Part shown: in pieces, positions 35,060 through 45,956 of the stretch
Numbering within the stretch: position 1 is the stretch's first letter
How the letters are laid out: every line of letters starts with the position of its first letter
Assembly (NCBI GenBank): GCA_026008535.1
Contig: BRKX01000004.1
Coordinates: 54,754,501 to 54,818,500 of the forward strand
Origin: Perilla frutescens
Taxonomy: Eukaryota; Streptophyta; Magnoliopsida; Lamiales; Lamiaceae
DNA length: 64,000 nucleotides
Reading direction: 5' to 3'
The notes under the pieces: model-generated
Seen by the model: the letters and a program-made list of their open reading frames with translations, nothing else
What the model was told of the DNA's origin: nothing
Database searches by the model: none
Translations under genes and position numbers: made by a program

Positions 35060-37211
35060 CAATGCTGACAGAATATTTTTCTATGTGTGCTACAAGTGCA
35101 AAGACGAGAAGATATCTTTACAGAGAATTTCTAGAGCACTATGTATGGGACAAAAAAAGCAAATGTTAGACAGAAAGAAAGAAAGGCAATGTTATTGGAC
35201 GTATTAGCTCTGCAAGTCCGATTGAAGGAGAAAGATATTATCTAAGATTACTCTTGAATCATGTTAGGGGACCAACATCTTTCCAATATTTGTTGACGGT
35301 CAATGGTATAGAGTACTCCAGTTTCAAAGAAGCGGCACAAAAGCGAGGATTGTTAGAAGCCGATCAAAGTATTGTTGAATGTCTAAATGAGGCTGTGACA
35401 TTTCAAATGCCAAATGAATTACGAAGGTTATTCGCGATAATCTTGGTACATTATGGACCAACAGATGTGAGAATTCTTTGGGATACGTACTTTGATGCAT
35501 TGTCAGAAGATTTTAAAAGAGAAACTGGAACTTCGATTGAACTACGAGTTTCCAAAACTTTAAAAAGCTTAAGCATTTTCTTAGAGAGCATGGGAAAGAA
35601 TATAGATTCATATGATCTTCCAAACATTTCTATTGATCCTGACACTCTCGATAACGACCGCTCTAGAGAGATACAAGATGAAATGTCTATAGAAATACCA
35701 GAATAAGATCATGATGCAGAGTTAAAGTTGAATAGAGAACAGTGACAAGCTTTTTTAATGATTTTGGATTCCATAGACAAAGGAGAAGGTGTGATTTATT
35801 TCATAGATGGACCGGGCGGAAGTGGAAAAATATTTTTATATCGTGCATTATTAACTAATGTCAGACTAAAAAAACTAATAGCACTTTGCAGCAGGAATAT
35901 TGCCGGGAGGAAGAACAACACATTCACGTTTCAAAATACCGATAAATGCTGATGAATCAAGTGAGTGCTCAATTTCTAAACAAAGTGCAACAGCTGAATT
36001 GTTACGTAGAGCACAATTGATTTTATGGGATGAAGCACCTATGGCAAAAAAATGGGCTATTGAAAATGTGAATAAGTTGTTAAAGGATGTAATGGGAAAT
36101 GATAAGGATTTTGGTGGGAAAGTGATAGTTTTTGGTGGAGATTTTAGACAAGTACTGCCTGTTGTTCCTAAAGCCACAGTTCACCAAACTATATCTGCAA
36201 GTTTGGTTAAGTCTTATTTGTGGCTGAAAATGAAAAAAATCACTTTGTCCAAAAATATGAGATCTAGGAATGATCCCACATTCAGCGAATTCTTACTAAG
36301 AGTTGGAAATGGTGAAGAACCAACTGATGTTGATGGTAACATAAAAATTCCGGATGAGATGATCATTGAGTATGATAATGAAGAAAATTCTATAAAAAGA
36401 CTCATCACAGCCATTTTTCCGAGTTTAGAAAAGAATGCACAGTCAGCAGAGTACATGACAAATCGAGCAATATTAACAGCTAAAAATGAGCATGTGGATA
36501 AACTGAATAATGAGTTGATATCCATGTTTTCTGGTGAAATAAAAGTTTTCAATAGTTTTGATGAAGCTATTGATGAGACAAATGCACACTATGAAGTAGA
36601 TTTTTTAAACTCTTTGACTCCAAATGGCTTACCTCCGCATAAGTTGGTTTTGAAAAGAAATTGTCTAGTAATTCTTTTAAGGAATTTAGATCCTTCAAAT
36701 GGTTTGTGTAATGGCACAAGAATGGTATGCAGAGAGTTTAAGGAAAATGTAATTAAAGCGGAGATAATGTTGGGGCAGCATATGGGAAAGCATGTCCTTA
36801 TACCAAGAATACCACTTTCTACAGCTGAAAATGAAGTGTATCCATTTCAATTTCGACGGAAGCAATTTCCAATCAGGCTTTGTTTTGCAATGACAATTAA
36901 TAAAGCTCAAGGACAAACTATACCAAATGTTGGTATTTACTTGCCATTTCCAGTATTTTCTCATGGACAATTATATGTTGCTCTTTCCCGAGGAACTTCC
37001 ATGTCTACCACTAAAGTTTTGATTAAGCCAGAGAAAACCAATACAAGAGGAAAGACCTTAATGAAGAATATTGTGTACCCACAAGTTTTTAGTGCAGGTA
37101 AAACCTTTATTAAAATAATCTTTTCAGATGTTATTAGTCATTGATAATAACCATTTTGTATGTTTATCAGACTGTGCTGAAGAGAACAGAGAAACTGCTC
37201 ATATTTTGTGA
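35060..37211 (+). pseudogene. Helitron Rep/helicase, 3' part (Pif1-like helicase), multiply mutated
   Basis: Continues the Rep frame after the copia TSD. Visible: the linker region, Walker A (GPGGSGK-I-FLYRALL), Walker B (ILWDEAPM), VIVFGGDFRQVLPVVP, and the C-terminal helicase motifs (RLCFAMTINKAQGQTI; GQLYVALSR). The last short exon (from 37171) begins after a GT-AG intron (37099-37170) and ends at TGA 37211. Lesions: TAG at about 35167 (after KKSKC, where Trp would fit), TAA at about 35704, TGA at about 35744, and a frameshift with loss of several codons at about 35885-35905 before PGGRTTHSRF. The Walker A Thr/Ser after Lys is Ile, which should impair ATP/Mg binding. From 35905 to 37100 the frame is open. 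It was probably dead before or after the copia insertion; timing cannot be read. Confidence 0.9.
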
Positions 37212-37400
37212 TAATATTCTAGCAAATACATGCAAATCAAATATAAGGTAATAATATCATCTCTCAAAAAAAAAAAAAACCTTTTTTGCTTTATCCAGTC
37301 CCATTTTATCCTATGTTGCCAAGATATGCTCAACCCCAATAATGCATTGTTATGATAAACTTGTCTGATGTCTTTCTTACTCAAATTCAAGTCTACTAAC
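37212..37400. other. Helitron interior, no gene seen
   Basis: AT-rich sequence with a 14-base A-run; includes the start of an intron of the antisense captured gene described next. Confidence 0.5.
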
Positions 37401-38466
37401 CTGCATCTCCTTCAGGTCATATATTCCAATGTCAAGTGATCCAAGAGCAGATCCTCCTTCACCCGATGTGGCTCTCAAAATATTGAGCTTTGTGGAAGAC
37501 AATTCATATCTATTGATAAACTTGTGTCCTTAATTTACCTGCATTCGAAATGCACATATTTTGGTGTCATTCAAGGTTGACCTCCGTTTCAATTATACAT
37601 TCAACTTTAAGAAGACATGAAGTTTACACTCTATGACTGATAGTCTTTAGCTCCGAGTTATGAAATAATTCTTCTCTGCGAGATTTTTGGATTATTCATC
37701 ATTAATCCTGCATTATTCCTCTAAATAAATTATTCATTCAATAGCCCAAACTGTTTATGGTTTTGAATTTAAGAGTTTCTAAGTGCAATTTTTAATATGT
37801 GGCTTGATTGCTCTCACTATCCACTTCAAAATGAACGAATTAAGTATAGGTAAAAGTAGAAGTAAAAACTCACATCTGACACCAAAGAAAAGTTCAAAAC
37901 TAAGCTATAACTGATTTTTCTATTATCAGTGACCTGCAAAATCGAAGTACTAATTCATTTAGAAACAATATACCAATGGTGCTAAACAAGAAACCTATAT
38001 GTGCTTCTTTTGACCATGAGGTCATCTGTGCGAAACCAATCTCACAACAGTGATAAAACTTATTAAAAGAGAACCTGCCTTATGCCCATTTTGAAGGACA
38101 TTGCCCAGTTTAACTAGCACACCAACAGAAGCACTCATGTCTGCATTCTTGAATTTCAAGTTTTAAATCATCTATTGAAACAAATTGTGCACCTGATCCA
38201 TGCCACAAATTTTTTTTAAAACTTTTATAAACGTCAAAAGGATTTCGTTGTAGTAACTTACTTGGACCATTTGATTGAAGCATTTTGTCGAACAGAGAAA
38301 CCGCAGCAGAGAAATAATGAAACCGCAGCAGAGAAATATTTGATTTTCTCCAAAAAAAAAAAACTTCCTTAAATCTACAGAAAATGTGCGCTAACGATAC
38401 CATCGTCGTGCTCACAAACACACTGCTAATTGATTGTGCTAGGCGCAAAGTATCTATTTTCCCCAT
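37401..38466 (-). pseudogene. Captured antisense multi-exon gene fragment (unidentified)
   Basis: Several minus-strand exon-like pieces with canonical borders. Piece 37401-37509 (acceptor AG, donor GTTAGT) reads YELSSTKLNILRATSGEGG... ending DLKEMQ. Piece 38075-38192 (acceptor ATCAG, donor GTTCTC) reads QFVSIDDLKLEI, then after a one-base shift SASVGVLVKLGNVLQNGHKA. An upstream piece at about 38360-38466 starts with ATG (GKIDTLRLAQSISSVFVSTT), and a GTAAGTT donor is visible near 38266. I do not recognise the parent gene. The good splice borders and coding-like composition, opposite to the Helitron genes, suggest a captured host gene rather than Helitron sequence. Confidence 0.5.
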
Positions 38467-38515
38467 GGATGGATGAGTTGGGTTGATTTTTCATCAGATT
38501 ATTGGTCGATTTTCT

Positions 38516-38623
38516 CTTTTCATTTATCTACCCTCTTGCAATAACCATCACCCTCATTTTCTCCTTGATCTTTTCATTTATCTACCCTCTTCCAATAACC
38601 ATCACCCTCATTTTCTCCTTGAT
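38516..38623. repeat. 54-bp tandem duplication
   Basis: Two almost identical 54-bp units beginning CTTTTCATTTATCTACCCTC. Just upstream, at 38297-38340, GAAACCGCAGCAGAGAAAT is repeated twice. Bases 38640-39640 are very AT-rich with no gene. Confidence 0.85.
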
Positions 38624-39639
38624 CGATCGAAAAATAGAAAATGGATAAGAGTTATGATATATAAGCATACCTATTTTTTATTCTTTCTATTTATATTTCA
38701 ATTTCATTGAATATACATAAATTAACTTATTTGTCCGATAAAACAATATTCAATTTTGTAGTTCACCTATTTGAACGTATTATAAAATAATCATTATAAA
38801 TTTAAAATCTATAAATTTTACATTTACCTAATGAGTTTATTTTTTTCACATTTTCCCTCTTATTTAACCACATTATTAGTAAACTAAAAATAATAAATAA
38901 ACTCTAAAATGAAAAAAAATAGTAATTGAAAATAAACACAAAAAATTTAAAAATCATTAAAATTAAAATTAAAGCATAAAAACTAAAATACAGCCTATAG
39001 TTAAAAAAATCTAAAAATTAAAAATAAACCCTTAAAATTTTGACAAGAAAATTGAAAAGATTAAAAACTAAAGAAAGCCTATATTATTAAATATATATAT
39101 ACTATATATTAGTTATTAATTTAAAAAAAAAGTAATTATTCACGTTACATATTTCTCATTCCTTATAAAAAAAAAAGACAACCCAGATATTGAAAAACAA
39201 TGCAAATCAACGATTTGTTTATTTTTAATTTTGGCTTTCCTTTTAAAAGAGTTGTGTATTAATTATGTGTCCATGTATGTGAATTTTATCAAGTAGGAAA
39301 AACTCTACACTATTAAAAAATCAAAACCAAAACCAATGCTTTTCTTTCCTTAGATGTATATGTGTATCTATGTATATGAGTTTTATAAAGTAGGAAATTC
39401 TATTTTGTCTATAAAAACAAAGTTAAAAAGTTTCAGTTCTTTAACTAAATTATTTGAACTTTATGGAACTATGAAATTTAATTATACTATATTTTATTTT
39501 ATTAATTTTACAAAAATACTTTAATTATTCATAGTTTTGCATGGTAATACTACAAGTGCATCTTCCATAATTATGCCACATAGTTATTTATGTGTGGGAA
39601 TCTTCCTTATTACAATTTTTTCCCCTAATATAATTACAC

Positions 39640-39915
39640 CATTACCTCTATAAATTACGGATTCCAAGCAATAATCAACGCTTCATTCATACAAAGGATC
39701 CCAAAAGTATTTTGCAAAGTTGCATCAGGTTATCAAAACGTCTTTTATGCTTTAATTTTTTTAATTTGTGTTTTGTACTCAGTTATGCTTTTCCTTTAAA
39801 TTAATTATTACATTAATAATTTCTTTTACTGTGTTCTAGCATGGATGTTGTTTATTTTTAATTTAATTATAAGTATTTTTTTCTTTTTTCTTTTCTTGCA
39901 GCATAATATTATACA
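39640..39915 (+). promoter_or_regulatory. Promoter and 5' leader of the Helitron RPA gene
   Basis: A TATA-like CTATAAATTAC lies at 39649-39659. A plausible 5'-UTR intron runs from ATCAG|GTTATC near 39728 to a T-rich acceptor CTTGCAG at 39901. The first ATG after it (39916) opens the RPA frame. Inferred from signals only. Confidence 0.5.
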
Positions 39916-42269
39916 ATGTCAAGTGATTCAGAACAAACAATAGAAACTTTAAAAATAGGTGATAAATCCTTCACAATACGATTGAAGATTCTACGAATTG
40001 GCCATCAAGTAACTTCGGAAAGTACTTCAAGTATCAAGGTTTGGAAATTGATCATGATGGACAATGAGGTAATTAATAATATTATTATTTACAATTTTAA
40101 CATATTAAATTTAAAATTATAAAATCATCGTTTCAATTATGTATTAATTACATGTTTATAATGTTTGCAGGGTGTTAAAATTGGAGTTACAATTTTTAAG
40201 GATGATATACTTTCTTTTGTCAAGATATTTGAGGCCAATAAAACATATTTAATCTCTAATGGAGAGGTCACAACAGTTGGTGCGATGTATTACGTTCACC
40301 ATGAGAAAGAATTAATACTCAAAAACTACAGTATTGTTAAGGAAGCATACGATATTATTCAAATCAACATGCAATATAATTTTGTGGAGCTTAAAGACAT
40401 AGAATCAAAGCTTGAAAAAAATGAAGAGTTTGGTAAGTTCAAATACATGCATGTTTTTATTTCAATACCCGTATAATTTATTTTGTATATTAAATGCTTA
40501 CATGTATAATATGCACGCCATGCAGAGATATTCATGGAGATTTGGTGAGAGTTCAACCAATTAGAATGATTACAGTCAAAAGTACAGGTCTTCTGAAGCC
40601 TTTGAGAGAAACAACTATCATGAACAAAGAGTAAGTGTTCAGTATTTTTAAGTAATCCATTATTCAACAATCAAATATTTTTTTTTTTTTTTTAACAGAT
40701 CTCAAGTTATACTCATATGTCTTTGGGGAGATCTGGCAAAAAATGAGGGATATGAACTACAACAAATAGTAGCACAAAAATCGAGTATTGTCATCACAAA
40801 TGTCACCGGAAAAAAATACTTAGGTAAAACATTTATAATGCATTTATGTTATAAAAGTTACACACAATTATATAGTTTTCTAACTACATTGATCTCGTAT
40901 GTGTTAGGTAATTTACAATTACAAAGTACAATGAGATCCGTATTGCAGATCACACCAGCATATCAAGAGATTGAATTCATACCAAGTTTATGTGCTACTG
41001 ATGATATATTAAAAATTGATGAGTTGACAATGATTCAAAAAATGAAACGCTCAAAGGAAATAACTCTAGAAGATCTTAAGAAAAGTCAACATATATTATC
41101 TAAGGTACTATTTCTATCTTTCCCCTTTTTGTTTTGGTGTGGTGTGGGAGATTCACATCTTTAATAAATTATTATTATTATTGTTTGCATTCATGTAGCT
41201 ATTTTTAAATTTGTCAAATTAAAAAGTGTATAATTAATTGCCAAGGATTTAAAGAGATTCACATATTTAATAACACTATGAAATATTTAATTCATTCATG
41301 TGTTTTTTTTTTCCAGCAAACTCATGTGCATGTTTAATATCCTTATCTTTCACAAATTTCAGGATGTTTCCTATTCTTTTACTGGAATTATTGATAAGGT
41401 TGAAAATAAATCGTCAATATGGTATGATTCATGTAAGACATGCTATAGTTCATGCCATAAGAATGGTGAAATTACAATATGCAAAAAGTGCAACCAAGAG
41501 GTTCCTGAGACAACACCAAGGTAATAATTAAAATACAAGTACAAATATTAAACTTTTTATACACTAACTATTATTTTACACAAGTCCAGATACATGATAA
41601 CCATAAATGTTATACAAGGCGATTACAATGCACGCATTACCATTTTTGATGAAGCTGCAGCTGTATACGTAGGATGCTATGTGCATGAGTATCTTTCGTC
41701 AATTAGTAAGATAACTTATGATTAAAAATAATTATTCATATAACATCAGCTTCATTAAATTTTTAAATTTCAATTAATATTCTACAATTCTAATAAAATA
41801 ATTTCCTCAGGGCGAAAATGAATCTCCATATTATAGGGGTCTGAGTTTGCAATCATCGACTGAAATGCGCTTTATGTTCACAATCAAGAAACCAATAGTA
41901 GATGAGAGGGGAAATTTAAATATTGTAGCCAATGCAATCGAAAGGATACAGCCGTTGGCCCAAATGAATGCAAGAAAAAATTCACTACGTGATTCAGTTG
42001 AAGACTTAAAGTCAAATCAAGAGGAACAAATGAAAGCCTCAGCTCAAAGGCTCAAGCGAATGAAGGTGGGAGAAAAGAAAAAAGTAGTCCTGGAGTTGCA
42101 TTCTACTCCGGCGCAAGGAAATAAAAGAAAGAGAATTACAAAGAAGAAAATTGAAGATTGCATTGATATTCCAAGTGATGATGATCAGTTATTAGCCAAG
42201 CTCATCCCTGAAACCAAAAGAAAGAAGAAAAGTTCGCAAACCATAACGATCAAAAAAGAGAAAAAATAG
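39916..42269 (+). CDS. Helitron RPA1-like single-strand DNA-binding protein
   Basis: Eight coding exons: 39916-40068, 40171-40432, 40528-40630, 40699-40823, 40908-41104, 41363-41520, 41590-about 41711, 41813-42269. The phases join at the first six junctions with GT-AG introns. The product resembles replication protein A subunit 1: N-terminal OB folds (VWKLIMMDNEGVKIGVTIF), a middle OB fold (VILICLWGDLAKNEGYEL), and a C-terminal OB fold with a zinc ribbon, C..C...C..C (WYDSCKTCYSSC; ICKKCNQE). It ends in a Lys/Arg-rich, NLS-like tail (GNKRKRITKKK). In plant Helitrons this protein is thought to coat single-stranded DNA during rolling-circle replication. Oddity: the exon 7/8 junction lacks an in-frame GT donor. 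The needed break falls at AGTAAG|ATAACT, and the nearby GT at 41706 would shift the frame into a stop. No other lesion is visible. The Helitron 3' end lies only ~200 bp downstream. Confidence 0.8.
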
Positions 42270-42439
42270 TCATAGTATATATTTATATTTAAAGTAAATT
42301 AGACATCCTTTATCAATAGTACTATTTAAACATTTTCAATTTGCTAATTTATATGCAATGACTTTTTATTTGTGTTATTCACTTTATCTTTAGTAAAATT
42401 AATCTTTTATAGATTTTAAAGTATTAAATAATAGGCAAC

Positions 42440-42466
42440 ACGTGCGTTGCACGTAATCTACACTAG
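42440..42466 (+). mobile_element. Helitron 3' terminus (hairpin + CTAG)
   Basis: Perfect 6-bp stem ACGTGC/GCACGT with a GTT loop at 42440-42454, then AATCTACA and the terminal CTAG (42463-42466), followed by T. This matches the known Helitron end structure. Confidence 0.88.
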
Positions 42467-42536
42467 TTCTCATAAATGCAACATAGAAAATCTCAGCCAC
42501 ATAATCGAATATACATCATCGATCGAATTCTTGCTG

Positions 42537-42791
42537 ATGGTGAAGAGATCAGGTTCCAATGAGTTCTACGAAGCTATGCAGAAAGTGATAGATGAAATAG
42601 AATTGGTGAAGAGAGAGATTAAGGAGATGAGAGAGAATATAGTTCATCTCTTGCTAGAAATGTTTACGAGCATGAACTTGTTGTGGAACATTTTTATTTT
42701 CTTGCTCTTGGTTTACTATTTCTTAAGAATTCAACTTTGGGGAAAATTATTCGGAAATAAAATATTGTCCTATCATGTTTGTCATTCGTAA
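42537..42791 (+). CDS. Hypothetical 84-aa coiled-coil/membrane protein
   Basis: A complete ATG-to-TAA frame just outside the Helitron 3' end. Residues ~8-40 are amphipathic and charged (AMQKVIDEIELVKREIKEMR), suggesting a short coiled coil. Residues ~48-66 form a strong hydrophobic segment (LLWNIFIFLLLVYYFL). I do not recognise a family. It lies between the Helitron and the proximal promoter of TBL copy B, in sequence that copy A does not have. It could be a real small gene, or the 3' end of a gene cut by the Helitron. No upstream promoter can be assigned because the Helitron begins only 70 bp before it. Confidence 0.35.
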   Translation: MVKRSGSNEFYEAMQKVIDEIELVKREIKEMRENIVHLLLEMFTSMNLLWNIFIFLLLVYYFLRIQLWGKLFGNKILSYHVCHS

Positions 42792-42861
42792 ATGTGAGAG
42801 AATTTGAACTTGTTAAATAGGTAAACCAAATTTCATTAAACAAGGTTCATTTATAATAGTA

Positions 42862-43033
42862 CTATATTAATTTGACTTTGTTGCTCAACTATTCAATAAC
42901 CCCCTGAAATTAGCACGTTTTATTCATGACTAAATACTATTATACTATCATCAAATCATCGATAAATGTTAATATCAGAAGCTTTCTCTGCATTATATAT
43001 AGAAAGTTGGACTCCAATGTTACTCTCTTGAAA
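42862..43033 (+). promoter_or_regulatory. Proximal upstream region of TBL copy B
   Basis: Matches 4990-5177 upstream of copy A (TATTAATTTGACTTTGTTGC, ATTCAATAACCCCC, AATCATCGATAAATGT). The distal part of the same upstream region lies at 8.7-9.0 kb on the other side of the Helitron. The ATG corresponding to 5148 in copy A is TTG here, so translation would start at 43034. Confidence 0.6.
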
Positions 43034-44743
43034 ATGAACCAAAAAATGAATCTTGGAAAATTGATATTTAGATTCAAGTCCAATTACGTTGCTGGTTTCT
43101 TCCTCATAGCTTTTGTCAGCACTACAGTTTATCTAAGCGTCGACAATGGAGGCATCGTGAAGGAGCAAGAATCCCAACAAGAGCATCTCTCTGCATTGCA
43201 CGAGGATCGAGCAGCGATGAAGGAGAGTGTCGAGGACGTTAGTCTCGTTGTTTCTGCTAACGAGACTGCAGTTACTACGAGATGCAATTTGTCTGAAGGT
43301 AGATGGATTTATGACAACGTTTCGCGACCATTGTACGAGGAGGGGAGGTGTAGTTTCATGCTTGATGATTATGCTTGTGAGAAACATGGAAGAAAAGATG
43401 TCAGATATCAAAAGTGGAGATGGCAACCTCGTGAATGTGATCTTCCGAGGTTTTTATTTAATTCTTACATTTGACTTACAAATTTATTTAATTGTTTTTT
43501 TTTTTGGAAGTTGAATGAGACGACTTAGCTAGGTATATATATCATATATCAACAGGTTCGATGGTACAAAATTTTTGAAGAAAATAAGAGGGAAGAGGCT
43601 TGTATTTGTGGGGGATTCATTGAACAAGAATCAATGGGGGTCGTTGCTTTGCCTAATCGAGTCTTCTCTCGATCAATCATCGGATAAATCTATTGTAAAT
43701 AAAGATAATTTGTTCACATTCAAGGCAACCGTAAGTTTTCTTTTCTATACCTACGTTCATGTTATTTCTTTTTTTTTTTAAACGTGTTGATATTCAGTCC
43801 ATCAATTAGACCACTCGTTTTTTGTTTACCTAATTTTCTCTCTTGTCATGAGTTTAATAGTTATATTTTGCTTGCATTATATGAAGGATTACAATGTAAC
43901 GATCGAGTTCTATTGGTCTCCGTTACTAGTTGAATCAAATTGTGATGATCAACATAATCTCTCGGTTAGAGAACGTATAATAAGAGTTAAATCAATCGAA
44001 AATCATGCTAGGCATTGGACAGATGCAGATATACTCATATTTGATGCATTTATGTGGTGGCTTGAGCCTACAATGACCCTCTTGTAAGTACTTCTCTCTC
44101 TTCCCCTCTCTCTCATCCCAAACTCAAGACCAAATATTAATGATGTGTATGATCAGATGGGGATCATTTGGGAGCTCTGATGCAATCTATAAAAAAGTAG
44201 AAATGAGGCTGCGTCGCTATGAAATGGCTTTAAACACATGGTCAGATTGGTTGGAATTCAACATTAATCGAACCAAAACCAACCTCTTCTTCATGAGCAT
44301 CTCACCTTACCACTCTTTGTAAGCATTTAACCTTAGTTTATATTTGTCACAAACCTTGAGAAGTTCCCTAATTAATTTGATTCTTCCGACGTTTGTAGCG
44401 GCGAAAGTAGTTGGGACAATCGAAGCAATTGCTACAGTGAAACTGAGCCAATTTTGAAGGATGGATATTGGGGAATAGCTACAGATCGAGAAATGATGAA
44501 CGTAGCAGAATCAATCCTGCATAAGTTGGAAACGAGAGGCCTAAAAGTCACGTATTTGAATATAACTAATTTATCGGATTACAGAAAAGATGCTCATCCA
44601 TCGATTTATACGAATTTTTTTATCCTCTGAGTGAGGAGGAGTTATCCAACCCCATAAGCTATTCCGACTGCGTTCATTGGTGTCTCCCGGGAGTTCCCGA
44701 TGTATGGAATGAGATCCTTTATTATTATATTATCGACTCTTGA
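43034..44743 (+). pseudogene. TBL-type polysaccharide O-acetyltransferase, copy B (frameshift before catalytic DxxH)
   Basis: Exons 43034-43449, 43556-43730, 43887-44083, 44157-44318, 44399-44743. The exon-1 end is CTTCCGAG, giving the correct phase (CDLPR|FDGT), so the frame runs correctly from the signal anchor (FFLIAFVSTTVYL) through PMR5N, GDS (FVGDSLNKNQW), DAFMWW and most of exon 5. In exon 5, at about 44611-44622, a one-base loss in the T-run after IYT shifts the frame to a TGA at 44628-44630. The lost part holds the catalytic DCVHWCLPGVPDVWNE, which is intact in DNA but out of frame. As written the product would lack the Asp-His pair of the esterase-like triad. Of the five copies, it is the nearest to intact. 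Confidence 0.85.
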
Positions 44744-44879
44744 AAAATGCAGTACCGATCTAGATTATTATTAGCTTTCAATATAGTTTACCATAGCTTC
44801 ATTGAAATTAGCACATGAGATTTCTAGTTGCACTTTCGGTGTTTTACTCTGTGTTGCATTTTCAAATTATGAGTTTTTC

Positions 44880-45010
44880 ATATATTTTTTACTTCAATTT
44901 TATTTTTTGTGATTTAGTTTAATTTTACAATTGCTTACTAGAGTTCACCACATCCGATTAGGATTTATAATTATTTGCCATTTTTTCACTCTTGAGTTTA
45001 ATTAATTATT
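44880..45010. repeat. Dispersed TBL-flank repeat, copy downstream of B
   Basis: TTTTATTTTTTGTGATTTAG...TTTTACAATTGCTTACTAG.GTTCACCACATC.GATTAGG, nearly the same as 55065-55140 downstream of copy C, and related to 3648-3800 and 7905-8045. Confidence 0.65.
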
Positions 45011-45034
45011 TTTCGATAATTGAAGTATTTGCCT

Positions 45035-45919
45035 AATAATAAGTTTTAATTTGGAATAGATTTGAAAAAAAAATAGATATAGACAATAATTTATCCAATA
45101 TAAAATATATTTGTCCCTTTTCTTCAGGACCTGGATCCTGATCTTTTTAACTTCTTCCCAAATTATTATATACTGAAATTAATTTGTTATCTTTATTGAC
45201 AAGTGTAGGTCACGTGCACAATTCCAAAATTTTAAAAAATCCAGATCTAGCAGCCTATGCGGAATGTGTAGGCTTCCGATGGCACAAGATCAGAAACCAA
45301 ATTTATTTCGACATCTATAATTATACTATAGCTAAATTAATACATGGAAAATATTTAATAATTTTTTATAGTTTTGATCCACAATTAGCAACGCTGGAGA
45401 AAGGATGATTTTATTTGTGATTTTAGACATATCACTACAAAAAATTCGCATTTTAATGACGGAATTTTACATCGCTAAATTTAAAAAATCCACCGTAAAA
45501 CCACTTTAGCAACGGATTAACGACGGATCAAGTACGTCGTTAAAAATCTAGTCGTTAATCATTTTAACGATATAATTAACGGGGAAAAAGTTTAATGATG
45601 AAATTTTATGTTGTTAAATAATCGCCCAATTCAATTGCCAGAAAATAAAAAAATAAATAAAAAATTAACGAAAGATTATTTCGTCACTAAAAATAAAAAA
45701 AATTAAACGCACACATGGTGGGGCTAGCGAGTGCAGCGCACGCACCACACATATTATTCCAGCATTTGCGGCTCTCAAGATTCGAACCTGACCTCCCGAA
45801 AATATTTGTGGATCCCGAGATTCGAACATGTGACCTTCTAGAAATGCAGAGCTTTATCCTTTGTAGTTGAACCAAGTAGGCTAATGTATATTCATATATA
45901 TATATACACACACACACAC

Positions 45920-45956
<37 letters not shown>

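Larger units (their letters stand above)
9420..42466 (+). mobile_element. Autonomous-type Helitron (~33 kb with nested insertions)
   Basis: The 5' end is TCTACTATACTATATAAAAAGAGC at 9420, preceded by A; a near-repeat of the first bases at 9411 is an alternative start. The 3' end has a 6-bp-stem hairpin ACGTGC-GTT-GCACGT (42440-42454), followed 8 bases later by CTAG (42463-42466) and then T, as expected for insertion between A and T without target duplication. On the + strand it carries a Rep/Pif1-like helicase gene (12570-37211, interrupted) and an RPA1-like gene (39916-42269), the gene set known from plant autonomous Helitrons. Its own sequence is about 13.2 kb once the copia insertion (15222-35054 plus one 5-bp duplicate) is taken out. 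It also contains captured host gene fragments on both sides of the Rep gene. The Rep/helicase is broken, so the element is probably not active by itself now. Confidence 0.85.

Noticed and set aside
45184..45408. 74-codon frame in the left palindrome arm
   Set aside because: Intergenic TBL-unit sequence, mirrored in the right arm with stops; no coding evidence.
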